Origin: Oxytricha trifallax
Lineage: Eukaryota > Ciliophora > Spirotrichea > Sporadotrichida > Oxytrichidae
Assembly: GCA_000711775.1 (NCBI GenBank)
Contig: ARYC01001305.1
Span: 1 to 64,000 of the forward strand
DNA length: 64,000 bases
Direction: 5' to 3'
Shown: positions 33,585-45,000 of the stretch, in pieces
Position numbering within the stretch: the first letter of the stretch is position 1
How the letters are laid out: the number at the start of each line of letters is the position of its first letter
Notes under the pieces: model-generated
Database searches by the model: none
What the model saw: the letters and a program-made list of their open reading frames with translations, nothing else
What the model was told of the DNA's origin: nothing
Translations under genes and position numbers: made by a program

Positions 33585-34484
33585 TCACATTGAGGTCTCA
33601 GGGGACCCCCGATCTTAGATATATGATAATATATAAGGGTCAAGCCCTTTTTACTTTAAGTGTTCTGGTCTCCTGAAAACTTTCTTAGTTTTAATCTGGA
33701 TATCCAGTCTTTCCTTTCTTCTCCACCTTGATACTCCTTTCCAAAATTTGTTATTTGTCACTTTTTCTTTGTGCCAGTTTAGCATAAATATGTTGCATCT
33801 TCTTCTTTTTGAACTTTATGAGGCCATCCATTTCAATGCTTTTGGTTTGGTTTTTAACATTGATAATTACTCAATGTGAGGGAATATTTTGTTACTGAGC
33901 TATTGTGGTCGATATCTTTTTGCGTCTACATAGAGTATAATCATGGTATTTTAAGAAGTAGATTTTCTTATGTTTAGATTAACTTAAGTAAAATTGGAAG
34001 TATGAAAGTTTTTAAAGTCTTCCTTTTCTTCTGAGTTGAGTTCGTTCCAGTATTTATTCTTAGTTCTTGCATAGTACCACTTTAATTGTTGGTTAACTTA
34101 TAATGTAAGATTTTTCAAGATTCTATCATCCATTTAATAGTCAGTTTAACTGAGTAATTTGAATTAAAAAAGTCATTAAAGTTTATGATTACTTATGTGA
34201 ATGTGTTTAACTTTATTAAAATTGTTCTTCAACTTCTAGTTAAACTAATCAGATGAAAGTATACTGGTCAGACCTTTTTGATGAGATGCGTTGTCGATAG
34301 ACACCAATTTAGGTTTAGGTTTAACTTTAGGTTTTAATGGCGTGTCAATAAGAACAGATTCATCATCTTCCATTTCCACATCTTCTGGGACTATGGGGTT
34401 TTGTTGAAGCTTTAAGGGTTTTCTGGAGATGGAATTCTGTGATTAATCTATCTCAGTCCTTTACTAATAAATAGGGATATCCAT
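33585..34484 (-). CDS. Fourth, non-canonical ORF of TBE-C, about 299 residues with one internal TGA
   Basis: Single frame from ATG at 34484 to TGA at 33587-33585, broken only by a TGA at 34175-34173. The N-terminal half is disordered and charged (EDVEMEDDESVLIDTPLKPK, then KPKPKL). The C-terminal half is basic and Trp-rich (QLKWYYARTKNKYWNELNSE, then EKEDFKNF; ..KGVSRWRRKERLDIQ). The KYWNELNSEEK stretch faintly recalls HMG-box sequences, but I would not assign it. It lies between the 22-kDa-type and kinase ORFs, where TBE-A and TBE-B have only about 570 bp. If the internal TGA is real, the downstream ATG at 34133 still gives 182 residues. Confidence 0.65.
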
Positions 34485-34931
34485 TGGACTTCAACCTTAA
34501 ACAGTGATGTGGAGAAAGATGGCAGAACTTGTCCTAGTTTCAGAGTTTGACTTTCATTTATAACAATATTTATCCAATAATTTGCTCCTAATAATAATTA
34601 ATTTAATTAGGGGATCGCCTAATTTAACTAAAACTGAATTAGGTGGTTAAATTAAAGTTCAAAACCGTATTAGGTGGTACATTCAAAATATTCATATTTA
34701 AAACTTTCACTCCTAATATTGCAAGAACATCTTTAGGTACACCAGATAACGTCACAAAACATATTTGGGGGCGTTTAATGAATAAAATGGGTGAATTTGT
34801 GTATTTATTATCTTAAAACAGATGTCTCTTTCATTTTTATTAGACCAAGCAACATCTGTGCAACTCTGCTTAAACCCAAATATAAAAGCAAAATTTAAAC
34901 AGCTTGTATAATTATTAATAGTATTTATTAA

Positions 34932-36385
34932 ATGAGCGGCAACTTAATAAGAAAAGCAGCACTGCTTAGCATTAGTCAGCAAAAACTTTCATTAATAAAT
35001 TCAATGAAAGTTGAGTCATGCGATGCCTCTACCCAGTTTGAACCTGAAATTCATTTAACTTAAGTCTAAAACTTTGAATAGCAATTCAATTGCTTAATAG
35101 AAATGCAAAGTTAATAAATTTAATGCCAAGAACCAATACAAATGGTTGAAGAGGAGGAAGAGAAGAGAAGAAAGAAAAAAAAAGTCTGAGCAATAATGCT
35201 AACAGTGTGAAAGATTCTTCACATATAAATTTGCTCTCAAGCGACATATTTTAGATCAGCATTAGAACAAGCTCAAGCTCTATCTTAAGCATGATAAGTT
35301 AGATGTAAAATATTTCTGCAATAAACAATATAATCATTCAAGGGATCTTAAATTTTATTTAGAAAAAAATAATGGCATAAAGTTTAAGATAATAGATCCT
35401 AAGACTGGAGAGAACTTCCTTTAAAAAGAAAGCCTAGAGACCCCTTAGAGTCTTTCGAGTAACTTGTTAAGAAAGAGAACAACTCTTGAAAGAATAGGAA
35501 ATCTCCATACCTAAGAGAGAGTTAAAATTACTCTAATGATAGAAACATTGAATATCCCAATATTTAATGTAATTGATCTTAAAGATTGCATGGAAAGTTA
35601 TCTCATTTTTGACGATAAGTTCTAGGAAAAAGTTATATCAGATAAGCAATTCACATACAAAATTTTTCCATTCAACTACTTCAAATACGATGACAAGTTT
35701 TAGATGGAATTCGTAAATAAATATTAAGCTTTAACAAAGGCTAAAACCAGATAGTTCAGGTTGGTTATAAAGCTTGATGCAATATTGTTCGATCAAGACC
35801 ACGTTGCTTTTCGGATACCCTTATACTAAATATCATTAAGAGACTACATTTAAGATTGAAGAATCGCTATATAACTGCCTCTTATCCTAACAAATGTTTA
35901 CTAGGGAATCTAGGAACTTTATATATTAGGCTATGTACATCGAGATTTGTAGTAAGATAATGTAATGCTTGATTTTTTCCCTCTCAGAGTGATCATTATA
36001 GATTTTAATAGATCATAATGAGTAGAGGCTTCTGGGCTTAGAAATTTTCTTGCAATTCCTGAATAGAAAGAGAAGACTGGAGCGACGGCGATATTAAGAG
36101 GGATTTTTGGGCTCTAGCAGCAATAATAGCAGAATACAATATTCCAAGAATTGAATACTACAGTTGTAAAAGAGAGAAAGATACAAAGCAAAGTGTACAG
36201 TATTATCTATACCAAAATAAGATAAAAGGCAAAATGAGAGAAATGATTGAACAAATTGTTATTAAGCCACACTAAAGAACAGAGCACTCATATAGACTTA
36301 AATAATAAGCTGGATAGGAGAAATTAAGTTTAGAAGATTGGCCCATGATGCCAAGGTACTATTTGAGTGAATATTTAAAATAGAA
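34932..36385 (+). pseudogene. TBE-C zinc-finger/kinase ORF, frameshifted
   Basis: ATG at 34932 (MSGNLIRKAALLSISQQKLS). One finger is intact (CQQCERFFTYKFALKRHI); the second has lost Cys/His positions. Kinase remnants include ILGYVHRDLQQDNVML and IIIDFNRS, the same DFN substitution seen in TBE-A. Frame breaks near 35200 and 35865. The downstream end is approximate. Confidence 0.82.
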
Positions 36386-36530
36386 CTATTATAATTCTAC
36401 CACATTTCTATTACATTTAAACCCTAACCCCATAATAAACCCTATTAAAACCCTAATAAAGCATTTGTTAATTGCTCAATTATATTAATGAATAACTGAA
36501 TCTAGCTACTGAAGGGGTTTTGGGGTTTTG

Positions 36531-36680
36531 AATACTAAAAATAACTAAAAGTACACCCCATCTCCAGTCAAATTCAATTATAGTTAATATTTATTTAAAT
36601 TTATATAGATAATTTATGATGGCTAATCATATAAATGTCAAATCTAAGGACCTCAACAAAGATGTATGATGTAGATTAAA
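36531..36680 (+). CDS. Coding resumed after TBE-C
   Basis: The shared AAT codon (Asn) links KKSTSN on the left to TKNNQKYTPSPVKFN on the right in one frame. A short block near 36617-36668 (ATG, MANHINVKSKDLNKDV, TGA) could be the C-terminus if a spacer before it is removed. Confidence 0.55.
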
Positions 36681-36689
36681 AAAATAATA

Positions 36690-37341
36690 ATAACTTGAAA
36701 TATAGTAAAATTTATAAATAATTTAAAGGAAGTTATGTAATATTATTCACTAACTGAAAATCAAATTATTTTGTTATAAATTTCTTAAATTTAGTTATCA
36801 TTATATATAAATATTTTCTTGACCAAAGAAGAAAATAATAGCATCGACCTTTTAAAAAATAAACTAATTTATAATTTTATCTTGTTTTAGAATATAAAAG
36901 AAGCAAAACTTTATTTTAAAAGAGTTATTTTTAGGCAAATAAGTTCTTAACCAATTAAAGAGTAATCTATAATAAATTAAACATATAAATGAAGATATGT
37001 GAATCAATTTTTATTAGTTGCTGCATTTTTTGTTTCAATATTTACAGATAGTTTCAGTCATTGTCATGATTTCATAGTCAAATTACAAAATTTAGTCTCA
37101 CAATTCTTCTCAATCCTATTATATATATATACATTGTTGAGGTAGTCAGAGATAGTAGATCCAAATGCAAGTTAGTATTTAGTCAGAGTTTAACCAAATA
37201 AAAGATGACTCTTTCGCTTGCATATCGAAAACAACTTTCTGACTTCTTTATCTTGAGAGGAGAGAATTCTCTCTCAAAATAAACTGCCTTTTCTTTCAAT
37301 ATGCTCATCTAGATTAAAAGCGAATTTCCTCAGTGTCACTT
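36690..37341. other. AT-rich spacer and 3' flank of the coiled-coil gene
   Basis: 36690-37130 is AT-rich with no gene seen. 37140-37341 is more GC-rich but shows only short frames and is probably the 3' untranslated region of the minus-strand gene. Confidence 0.45.
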
Positions 37342-39235
37342 TCACTACTCTAATCTAGAAGCTGGTGTTGTTGTTGATGATCTTAGTGCTATTAAAGCTG
37401 CATTAAATCTTGATTTCATCTTCAGATATTTGGCCTTCCTAATCTCAATCTTAGTAGCCAAATAACCCTTCTACTAATTCACCATTCATCAAATTCTAAA
37501 ATTGGACAGGTAAGTATAGTCAAGTAATTACATTTAAGCAAAGTGTAAGTTCTACAATTGATTTATCTTGTGCTTGCAACTTTTCATCTTTTGATTAAAC
37601 TTCTTACTCAAGCTCTGTTACTCTATTCATCAGCTATTTAAAGATAATTATTAATAATTTTTGAAATTTATTTAATTTAAGAATATGACATTAAAATTAA
37701 TCACCCAATTAATCAATTAGTTTAAAATAAATAAGTACCTTATCGTTTTCTTCGGCAGTTTCTCTGAGAGCTTTTTAGAGTATTTGTGCATAATTCCAGT
37801 CAGAAGCACTCATTGTCTCTTTCAAAGTTTATTCGATTTGTGCTACTTGTAAGGGGTTAGTCACTTAACCTAGAAGTTAAGCATTTGAGAAATTGCTAAT
37901 ATTTTGCTAGCTGAAAGATGTGATACCCCACCCAGAAGTCCTTATGTCATCTTACTAACTAGATTGAGAGTGTCTCTTGGAAGTTCTTTAGTTAGACTAG
38001 TCAAACATATGCAGGTTTTTCTAATTTTATAGCTCAGGTTTTGAGGCTGAGTTTTGCATTGAAAAAGGATTTGTGAATCCACTTATAGTTGATTGATTCA
38101 AATTTGCTCATGTTGAGTTCAAATGTGCTTCCACTGAAATTATACTGCCATTCAAAGTCTGTTAGTTTAAACTCTAAGGAGCTAACTTCTTAATTGCACT
38201 TTAATTAAGATCAAATAAGTCTTAATGCTATTGCAAATGTTGCATCTCATCTGAAGGTGGTGCAGAGGACTGAAGTTGCAATTCTATTTGAAAGTTTTTA
38301 TTAGCAATTTGGAGGTACTCATCAAATGTTTTTTATATTTAATATTATAATCCAAAAGTAAGATTTCTCCTTTCATTTAGATTTTTGTTTTATTAGTATT
38401 TTTATATATACATAATATGATGAAATTAATAATCAATCACATATTTAAATTTTTAATTGATTGATAATTAATTTATAATCCTTAATCCCTTACCTTGAAA
38501 TCATTAATTATAGAGCTAGTGCTATCAATAACTTGAGCTTAGCCCTAATCCTTTTGTTGAAAGTCTGACTTAAAGTAGTTTACTTAGAATTCATGGTATT
38601 TGGATTCTTAAAGTCTCTTCTCTTCTCTGAGCTGGCTGAGCAAACAAATTATTTTCATCGTCAGAAGGGTTGCTTATCCTATTCTAAATTTATTTGCTCA
38701 AATTTTTCATTCCAAACAAGGGATTTTGGTTAGAGTGACTCTTGGAAATTACAATTGATATATATTCAAATTTATATTTACATAAATTAAACTTATGAAT
38801 TAAATTGATTCAGAATGGTAGCCTGTCTAACTGTTGAAAAGTGGAACATCAGCTGGTCTTGCAAACTATCACTTTGATAGCAAAGAAGAGTGATTTTTAT
38901 TGTTTTTAGTAGACATTACTGACTATTTTCCGGCAGAGTTTTGCAATACATTGAGTTTCTAATCAACCTGTATTGTTAAAAGATGGAATAATACTTACGA
39001 ATTGTCTCTGGAATGGAGACTTCGAATTAGAATTAGATACTATAGCGTTTCTAGAGCTAATATTAGCATATATAAATTCATATTTTTATAATTGTATGTA
39101 ATTTTTTATTAAAAATGAGCCAGATCTTCTAGTCTTTGAAAGATTGTTCTAGGTTCTTGTAGTTCTGCTTCTCATAGGTGAAGTAATTGATTCTTTGAAT
39201 TCGGCATTAATGGCTGCTTAAGATTAGCTGTTCAT
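37342..39235 (-). CDS. Coiled-coil protein, hypothetical, multi-exon
   Basis: ATG at 39235: basic Ser/Thr-rich N-terminus (ITSPMRSRTTRTQNNLSKTR). Exons continue at about 39060-39000 (IVSNSNSKSPFQRQF|VDQKLN across GTAAGTATTA..ACAG), 38970-38790, 38700-38495 (KRLQESKYHEFQVNYFKSDF), 38325-37742 (ending ILQKALRETAEENDK, GTACTT donor) and 37640-37530 (MNRVTELEQEVQSKDEKLQA, typical coiled coil). A last small exon ends in RSSTTTPASRLEQ with TGA at 37344-37342. In-frame TGAs at 38871 and 38110 interrupt otherwise continuous coding. Function unknown; cytoskeletal or scaffold roles are only guesses. Confidence 0.6.
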
Positions 39236-39547
39236 TTTCTTAATATAAATTTATATTTTTGTATTACAAATTTCAAATTGAAATTTAAGCGAGCCACTTT
39301 TTTATAATGAAAAAATAAAAATAGATTCATAAAATATATAGAGAGAAATAAACTTTCGTGAAAATTTGAATAAACAAATTAAAAACAGTTTCTATCGATT
39401 TAAGAAATAAATCTGCCAAAGTAAATTGCTTTGATATATTGTAAATATAATATGTTCAATTTCATAGGAAATATTCGGGTAATGGGACTATATAAAAAAT
39501 AAACCTCTATTAATTATGAGAAACTTTTTTATTATGATATCTAAAGC

Positions 39548-40440
39548 TTACAAACCAAATGCAACATAAAACCCAATCATAGCTCCTGCTATAGTATCAC
39601 CAAAGAAGTGACAATGATGAGAAACTCTTGCGAATGAAACTAATGCTACGAATTTTATAATGAAATAGTCCCCACCTAATCTCATAAATAAGTGTAAAAA
39701 TGATATTTTATGAAGAAAGCGAATAGAGCAGCTTGAGCGACATCTCCACTCGGCATACTGCAATTAGTTTCTTTTGATCTTAAATCTATCATGCGCTTGG
39801 ATTGGATTGGTATTATAGGGCGAGGCCTTTTGAAATATCTTTTTGTAATAGTTGTAAGAATAAGTACACATACGACCTAAGCTGAGTAGTAAAAGAGTAA
39901 AATTAAATTCTAATATGAACTATAGTATTAGTTTTTTAAATATAAAGACACTTAACATAAAGTATTAAGCCATCAATTAGTAAGAACTCATATTAACCTC
40001 CACATCTTCACTAAATCCGGTCTCAGCACTCTAAGTCCCTGAAATTATAATGTTAGGTTTTGGTAGTAAGTATCCAGCTAAGTAAATTAGGCATACAACA
40101 GCAACTGGATGAAAAGCTAATGAAAACGGAAGGACTAGCATTTCCAAGAGTTAAGGCTTTATTACACAATCATGTATGAAGGCGCTAAGTACTCTGTCTA
40201 CTATATCAAACTTAGAAAGCAAAGTAAAAACAATATTTATATTATTTATTTTCCAATTTTAAAGAGTTTAATTAGAGGAACTAAATTTTGATTATAGTTT
40301 TAAATAGTAAATCAATATGACTATTTTAAAGTGTCAGTCTTTTAATGGGTCAATTTAGTGTCGACCTGATCAACTGTAGTATTCTGATATTGTTCGGTTG
40401 ATGAGCTGTTGCTATCTTTAGAAGGCTGCTTCGTTGTCAT
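39548..40440 (-). CDS. PAP2-family lipid phosphatase (phosphatidic acid phosphatase type 2)
   Basis: Membrane enzyme removing phosphate from lipid phosphates. ATG at 40440 (MTTKQPSKDSNSSSTEQYQN). Membrane segment LPFSLAFHPVAVVCLIYLAG near 40130. The three PAP2 motifs are in order: K-x6-RP in KRYFKRPRP (about 39835), the PSG motif as CSMPSGDVAQAALFAFF (about 39745) with Asp where many members have His, and SR-x5-H-x3-D as ARVSHHCHFFGD (about 39615), followed by a final membrane segment. At least one IES or intron lies at 40190-40320 and another near 39870-39990. A one-base frame change separates motifs 2 and 3. The C-terminal end beyond GFYVAFGL is not settled. Confidence 0.88.
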
Positions 40441-40867
40441 TTCTTAAATAAGATATTACTTAGTTAATAAGTTTTAAAATTTCTAATCATAAATTGAAAA
40501 TGAAAGTGTTTACAATCCTCTTCTATTATGATAAATGATCAATAAAAGTAAATAGTGTGTGTTTTTTATTCGATCGATTAATTAAATAGCTTATATATTC
40601 ATAGTTTATTCTAAATGTTATAATCATTTAATAATCTTGGTTAGTAAATATATCCTTTATTTTATTTTAGCTAGTCTTCTTAATCAGAGTTATTGCTGCA
40701 ATCACTATCATATAAAAATCTTAAGAATTTAAACTTTTCCTATTGAATTTTGCTTGATTTTAATTTCTCTTTTTGAGAACTAGAGGATTTGTTTTTTTTA
40801 ATTAAATTAATCATAAAAGATTAATAAATTTCAATTTAATGAATAAGTGAATATTAATTATTTATGA
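40441..40867. other. AT-rich spacer
   Basis: Intergenic DNA between two minus-strand genes; nothing recognised. Confidence 0.5.
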
Positions 40868-43800
40868 AAATACTATCCTCTCATTTTAAGATGAACATTT
40901 CGCTATACTCATTTTTATTTTCCAAATTATCTTCAATATTCTAGTGTCTAAATTCCATTGAAGTTCGATCTAGTATTCGCAATTATCTACTCTTTTTCAT
41001 AGATTTCCTCGGATTTTTAAATGGAAAATCTTTAGTTTTGATAATGAAATTGTTTTTAAATTTACTGATTTTTAATAATAAAATTTTGTGTTGAGTCAAG
41101 TTACATGCTTCTATTAATTTCATTTTGTTACTATTGAAATTAACCAAAGCCTTCAACTGTATTTTTTAACCTTGTCTCTATATCATACGATTGCTGAAAT
41201 AGAAAAGATTTAATTTATCGACAAAAAAATAAATTTAAAAAAATTTTTTTATCAAAGTGCCAAATGAAAAATTAAATTCATATTAAAATAGAATTATAGA
41301 TTTTCTGTGTTTAGATTCTACCGGATTGTAATTTCTAACTATATTACTGTCTGGGCTCTTCAATAAAACTTACTGTAACTTTTTATCTTTTTCATCTGAA
41401 ATTGCATTAGTTTATCTCAATAATCCATTCTAAATCAGAGACTAAAATTTACTATAAAATTACTCATGTGAGTCTCTAAATTTATCAAAGTTCAAAGTTA
41501 TACAAAATATAGTAAGATACATCAAATTAAATTATAGGAAAAAATGATAAAATCTATGCTTGAATTTAATAAACTTGATAATTAAAGGCTTTAAATCACC
41601 ATGTACTATCTTACTTTAATTAACATCAAAATTTTGGCGGGTGCTATTGAATTTAGAATTTTGCACCGTCCTATATTCAACCAATGAATTATTTCTCAAA
41701 TTTTTAACTAACGGTTAATTCTGATAAATCAATTAGATTTCTTTCTAAAATGGTGATGATTCATTTTATTGTTACTAAGAACTTTGCTTCGTTTAGGGAG
41801 TCCAATTCTCTTGAGTATTTCTGATTGAAGATCATTTATTAAAGTTTATATTAAAACTAAGTAATAAACTGAAATGGGAAAATATTGCAAAAGATAGTTA
41901 CTGCTAACTCAATAGCTTCTTATTGAAATTGGACTGAGATTGGTGTATGGCCTAATCAAAATCATTACTACTTTGCCCTCTTAAACCACTTCTGAATGTA
42001 TTTTGATTAATTTACAAACCTTATTTGGAATTTGGAGACACTTTATCAAGGTAACTCCCAAAATCATTGAAATATCGAAGAGATTTAAATGCTTGTAATT
42101 TTTCTCGATCATAACCTTTGACTATCAAACTGGGAGTTTTTTAATTCAGAATATAATTAAAATATAGTATATTAATTCGAATATATTCTTTAAGCTTGAA
42201 ACTTACAGTTATTTAAATTATATGAATAAATAAGTCTTAGAATGCTAAAATAACGAGCTCATCTTGTGCTTGCCGTCTGTGCTTTTTGTTATATCTCCTT
42301 AATTAATGTTTATAGAATCTCTATAATACTAGTAACTTTAATTCTGCTTCACAATTTCCTGCCTATATTTTTGTAAAGACTCTTTAATCCTAAGATCTGA
42401 TTTATTTTCCAGTTAGATGCTTGAGTTTCTGCTTCTGATTGAAGTCATCTAATCTTTCTTTTAGTTTTAATAAAATATACTATTAAAAGAAAAGGAATAC
42501 TTTTGATAAAATTCAAATAACTATTGTTAATTTTTCATTTTATCCTTCTTTGATATTTGATTTTTTGCATTATCAAAATTAAGGGAGTAATTTAAATTTC
42601 TTCTACTTACTCTATCTGTGTTAGTGTTAGGCATGTATTTTTTAGATAATAGCGATAATTAATCTTAGTTTATTTTCTCAAAGTAATACTTTTGTGAAGC
42701 TTCTTTAATTATTATAAGGGTTATTTCAACAGAATCATTATTTTTTTAATTAAATAATACTGGTTATTAATAAAATACCAGCTTTTAGATTTAAAAATTT
42801 TTTTTTATTTTAGCATTAAAATAAATGGGTGAATCATAGAGTAGTGCATCTCTAGATGTAACGTCAACAGATCTATTTAGAAACCTTGCTTGTAACGACT
42901 TTGCTTCTTATTAATTAATTTCACTGCTTAAGGATTGATAGGGGTTTAAAACATAATCTCTTTATTTTAGATTTAAGATCAGTCATCTATTTTCCTGATT
43001 GTATGAATTTTCTGGTTTTATCTTTGTTAAAATTGTTTAAATTGTCTCTGCTAATCAAAATAATCTTATATCATAAAAAATCAAAAATTATATGTAAAAC
43101 ATCGCACTTTTTAATAAACAAATCAAAAGATTAGAACAAGTTATCTTGAACAAAAATATTGGTCTAATTCGTCTGTTTCTTTTGCTCGCTTTATCTCAAA
43201 TGTATTGTGTTAAACTATTTGTTATCCGAATTTTACTTTTAAGATGCATTTTATAGGTATTGAGAGTGATTCCTACTCTAATACTGCTTTTTAATTTGAT
43301 ACTTCTTATTTTGTTTTTGCTAATTTTCTGCTTGATTCTGAGCTTGTTAAAATTATATTAGAACATGCAATTTCTTAGAGCTCTGTGAATTATATATTTT
43401 AATTTACAGTGATAACTTCTGTAAATATATTGATAGAATCACTTAAAAACTCTGTTTAGATTCATAAGGAAAATACTGTTGTCGGAATTTGCTTTCAATT
43501 TTCTATCTATCATACTTCTCAAATTAAAGTAAAATATATAAAAATAAAATTCTCTGATAACTACTGTTTCCTTTGACAATCCTTTTAGTCTTTAATAGTT
43601 ATTATATTTTTTTATTGCTTTCACTCATTTCTTTGCTACTACTATTTCTGAATTAATTACTCTATTTTTAGTAGCTTTACTTACTAATTTAATTATATGC
43701 TGATATATTGTATTCATTAGATTAATAATTCATTCTACTAAATATGTTTCTTTATCAATGAACTCAGCAACTGTAACTACTGACTACTCTTGTTGATTTC

Positions 43801-44829
43801 ACTAGGATTTAAACTGAAACTGCTGTTATGCTACGACGATGATTAGATCTATGAAGAACTTTAGGAAATGCTTTCAAGTTGTTTGATGATCTGAATATTA
43901 AATGGCTTTGTAAAAATACTCTTATTTTGAGTGTTTTAGGTATTTAAAGCGTTCTAAAGAGAGACTGGTACTTGGTGAATTTGAGCTAATATTTGAAAAT
44001 ACGGCTTGTTCGAAATGCATTGTATAGGTTCATAATGAAATAGTAAATTTCGGAAGAGGAAGTTTCCTGCACTCGAAGAAGTTCCCTGCACTTTTTAATT
44101 ATGTAAAATATAATAAATTATAATTAAATTCAAAAAATTTTATAATTTAAGGACTTATTAAATATTAATAAGATTTTTATGTATGATAGTAAGAATAGTT
44201 CCTGGAGTTTAGTTAACATATAATAAACTGAAAAAAATTGGACACCTCAAATATTTAAGAATTATATATAGTCAATTCATTACGGCCTAAATATCTAATA
44301 GTTCTTAGATTACTGATATTTTTATAATAAAGATAATGCTTGGATGGTGCCTAGAATAATGCTTATAGAGATATTGACTAATTTAATTATAAATTAAGTA
44401 TAAATGTAACAATGTAATATGTTTAGAAAGTTGGTTGATAGTTGTTAAAAAGATTAATTTAATAAAAAATTTAAAAAAAAAAAGTGCAGGAAACTTCCCT
44501 AAAATCTTTTTATTTATCATAAACCAGTGCAGGAAACTTCCTCCCCCCTAAATTTCTTTTATTATGAAAAGTAAGAACAAGTATTAAAATTTATGAATTA
44601 ATTGCTATTCTATAAATTCATTTGGTTGATGTGGACTATCAATATTTAAAATAAGTAAAATAATTACTATAATGTTGAAAATATCAATATTGGGATAGGA
44701 AAGTGACAAGCTTTAATATTGATTACTTGTTTACGACCTCTCAATAACTATAAATGGTGCTTTAACATTTTTCACTTCACTGTCATCATTCTTTCTTTTA
44801 TTATTAACAGTAGTCGGCTCATTATCCAT
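40868..44829 (-). CDS. Q/S-rich hypothetical gene in many blocks, holding a MITE
   Basis: ATG at 44829 (MDNEPTTVNNKRKNDDSEVK). After the MITE at 44045-44555, coding blocks continue at 43920-43740 (SFSLNPSEINKSSQQLQLLS), about 43490-43400, 43330-43110 (QNQQKQNKKYQIKKQYQ), 42950-42800 (SLQARFLNRSVDVTSRDALL), 42720-42610 (YMPNTNTDR before a GTAAGT donor), 42470-42240 (IQLENKSDLRIKESLQKYRQ), 41850-41700 (ILKRIGLPKRSKVLSNNKMN), 41450-41320 and 41030-40868 (KKSRQLRILDRTSMEFRH .. MFILK TGA). Predicted coiled coil and low complexity; no domain recognised. Start and stop are plausible but junctions are not resolved. Confidence 0.55.
44045..44555. mobile_element. MITE with GGAAGTTTCCTGCAC inverted termini
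   Basis: Left end AAATTTCGGAAGAGGAAGTTTC..TGCACT with a second copy (AAGTTCCCTGCACTTTTT) just inside. Right end is the inverse (AGTGCAGGAAACTTCC twice, then CCCCCTAAATTT). About 510 bp, AT-rich centre, no ORF. It sits between the first and second coding blocks of the Q/S-rich gene, so it must lie in an IES or intron. Confidence 0.8.
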
Positions 44830-45000
44830 TTTAATCTACTTTTTATTTAATTATTATTATTTTGATTGCAATTTAGATATATAAAAACATTATAATCATT
44901 TTTGACTATCAATAATTTACTATATACTTTACTATCATAATGATATGACTAATCAATAATAGAAATTAAATGATTGAAAATGAGTATTTTTAGTTATTAC

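Larger units (their letters stand above)
31496..36530. mobile_element. TBE-C, diverged telomere-bearing element with an extra ORF, 5035 bp, inverted
   Basis: Left end AAAAACCCTAAAACCCC (slightly mutated), right end GGGGTTTTGGGGTTTTG; flanked by AAT at 31493-31495 and 36531-36533. Orientation is opposite to TBE-A/B: transposase (+), 22-kDa-type (-), an additional ORF (-), zinc-finger/kinase (+). It is diverged enough from TBE-A to be another TBE subfamily. The extra length comes mostly from the interval 33470-34900. Confidence 0.94.
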
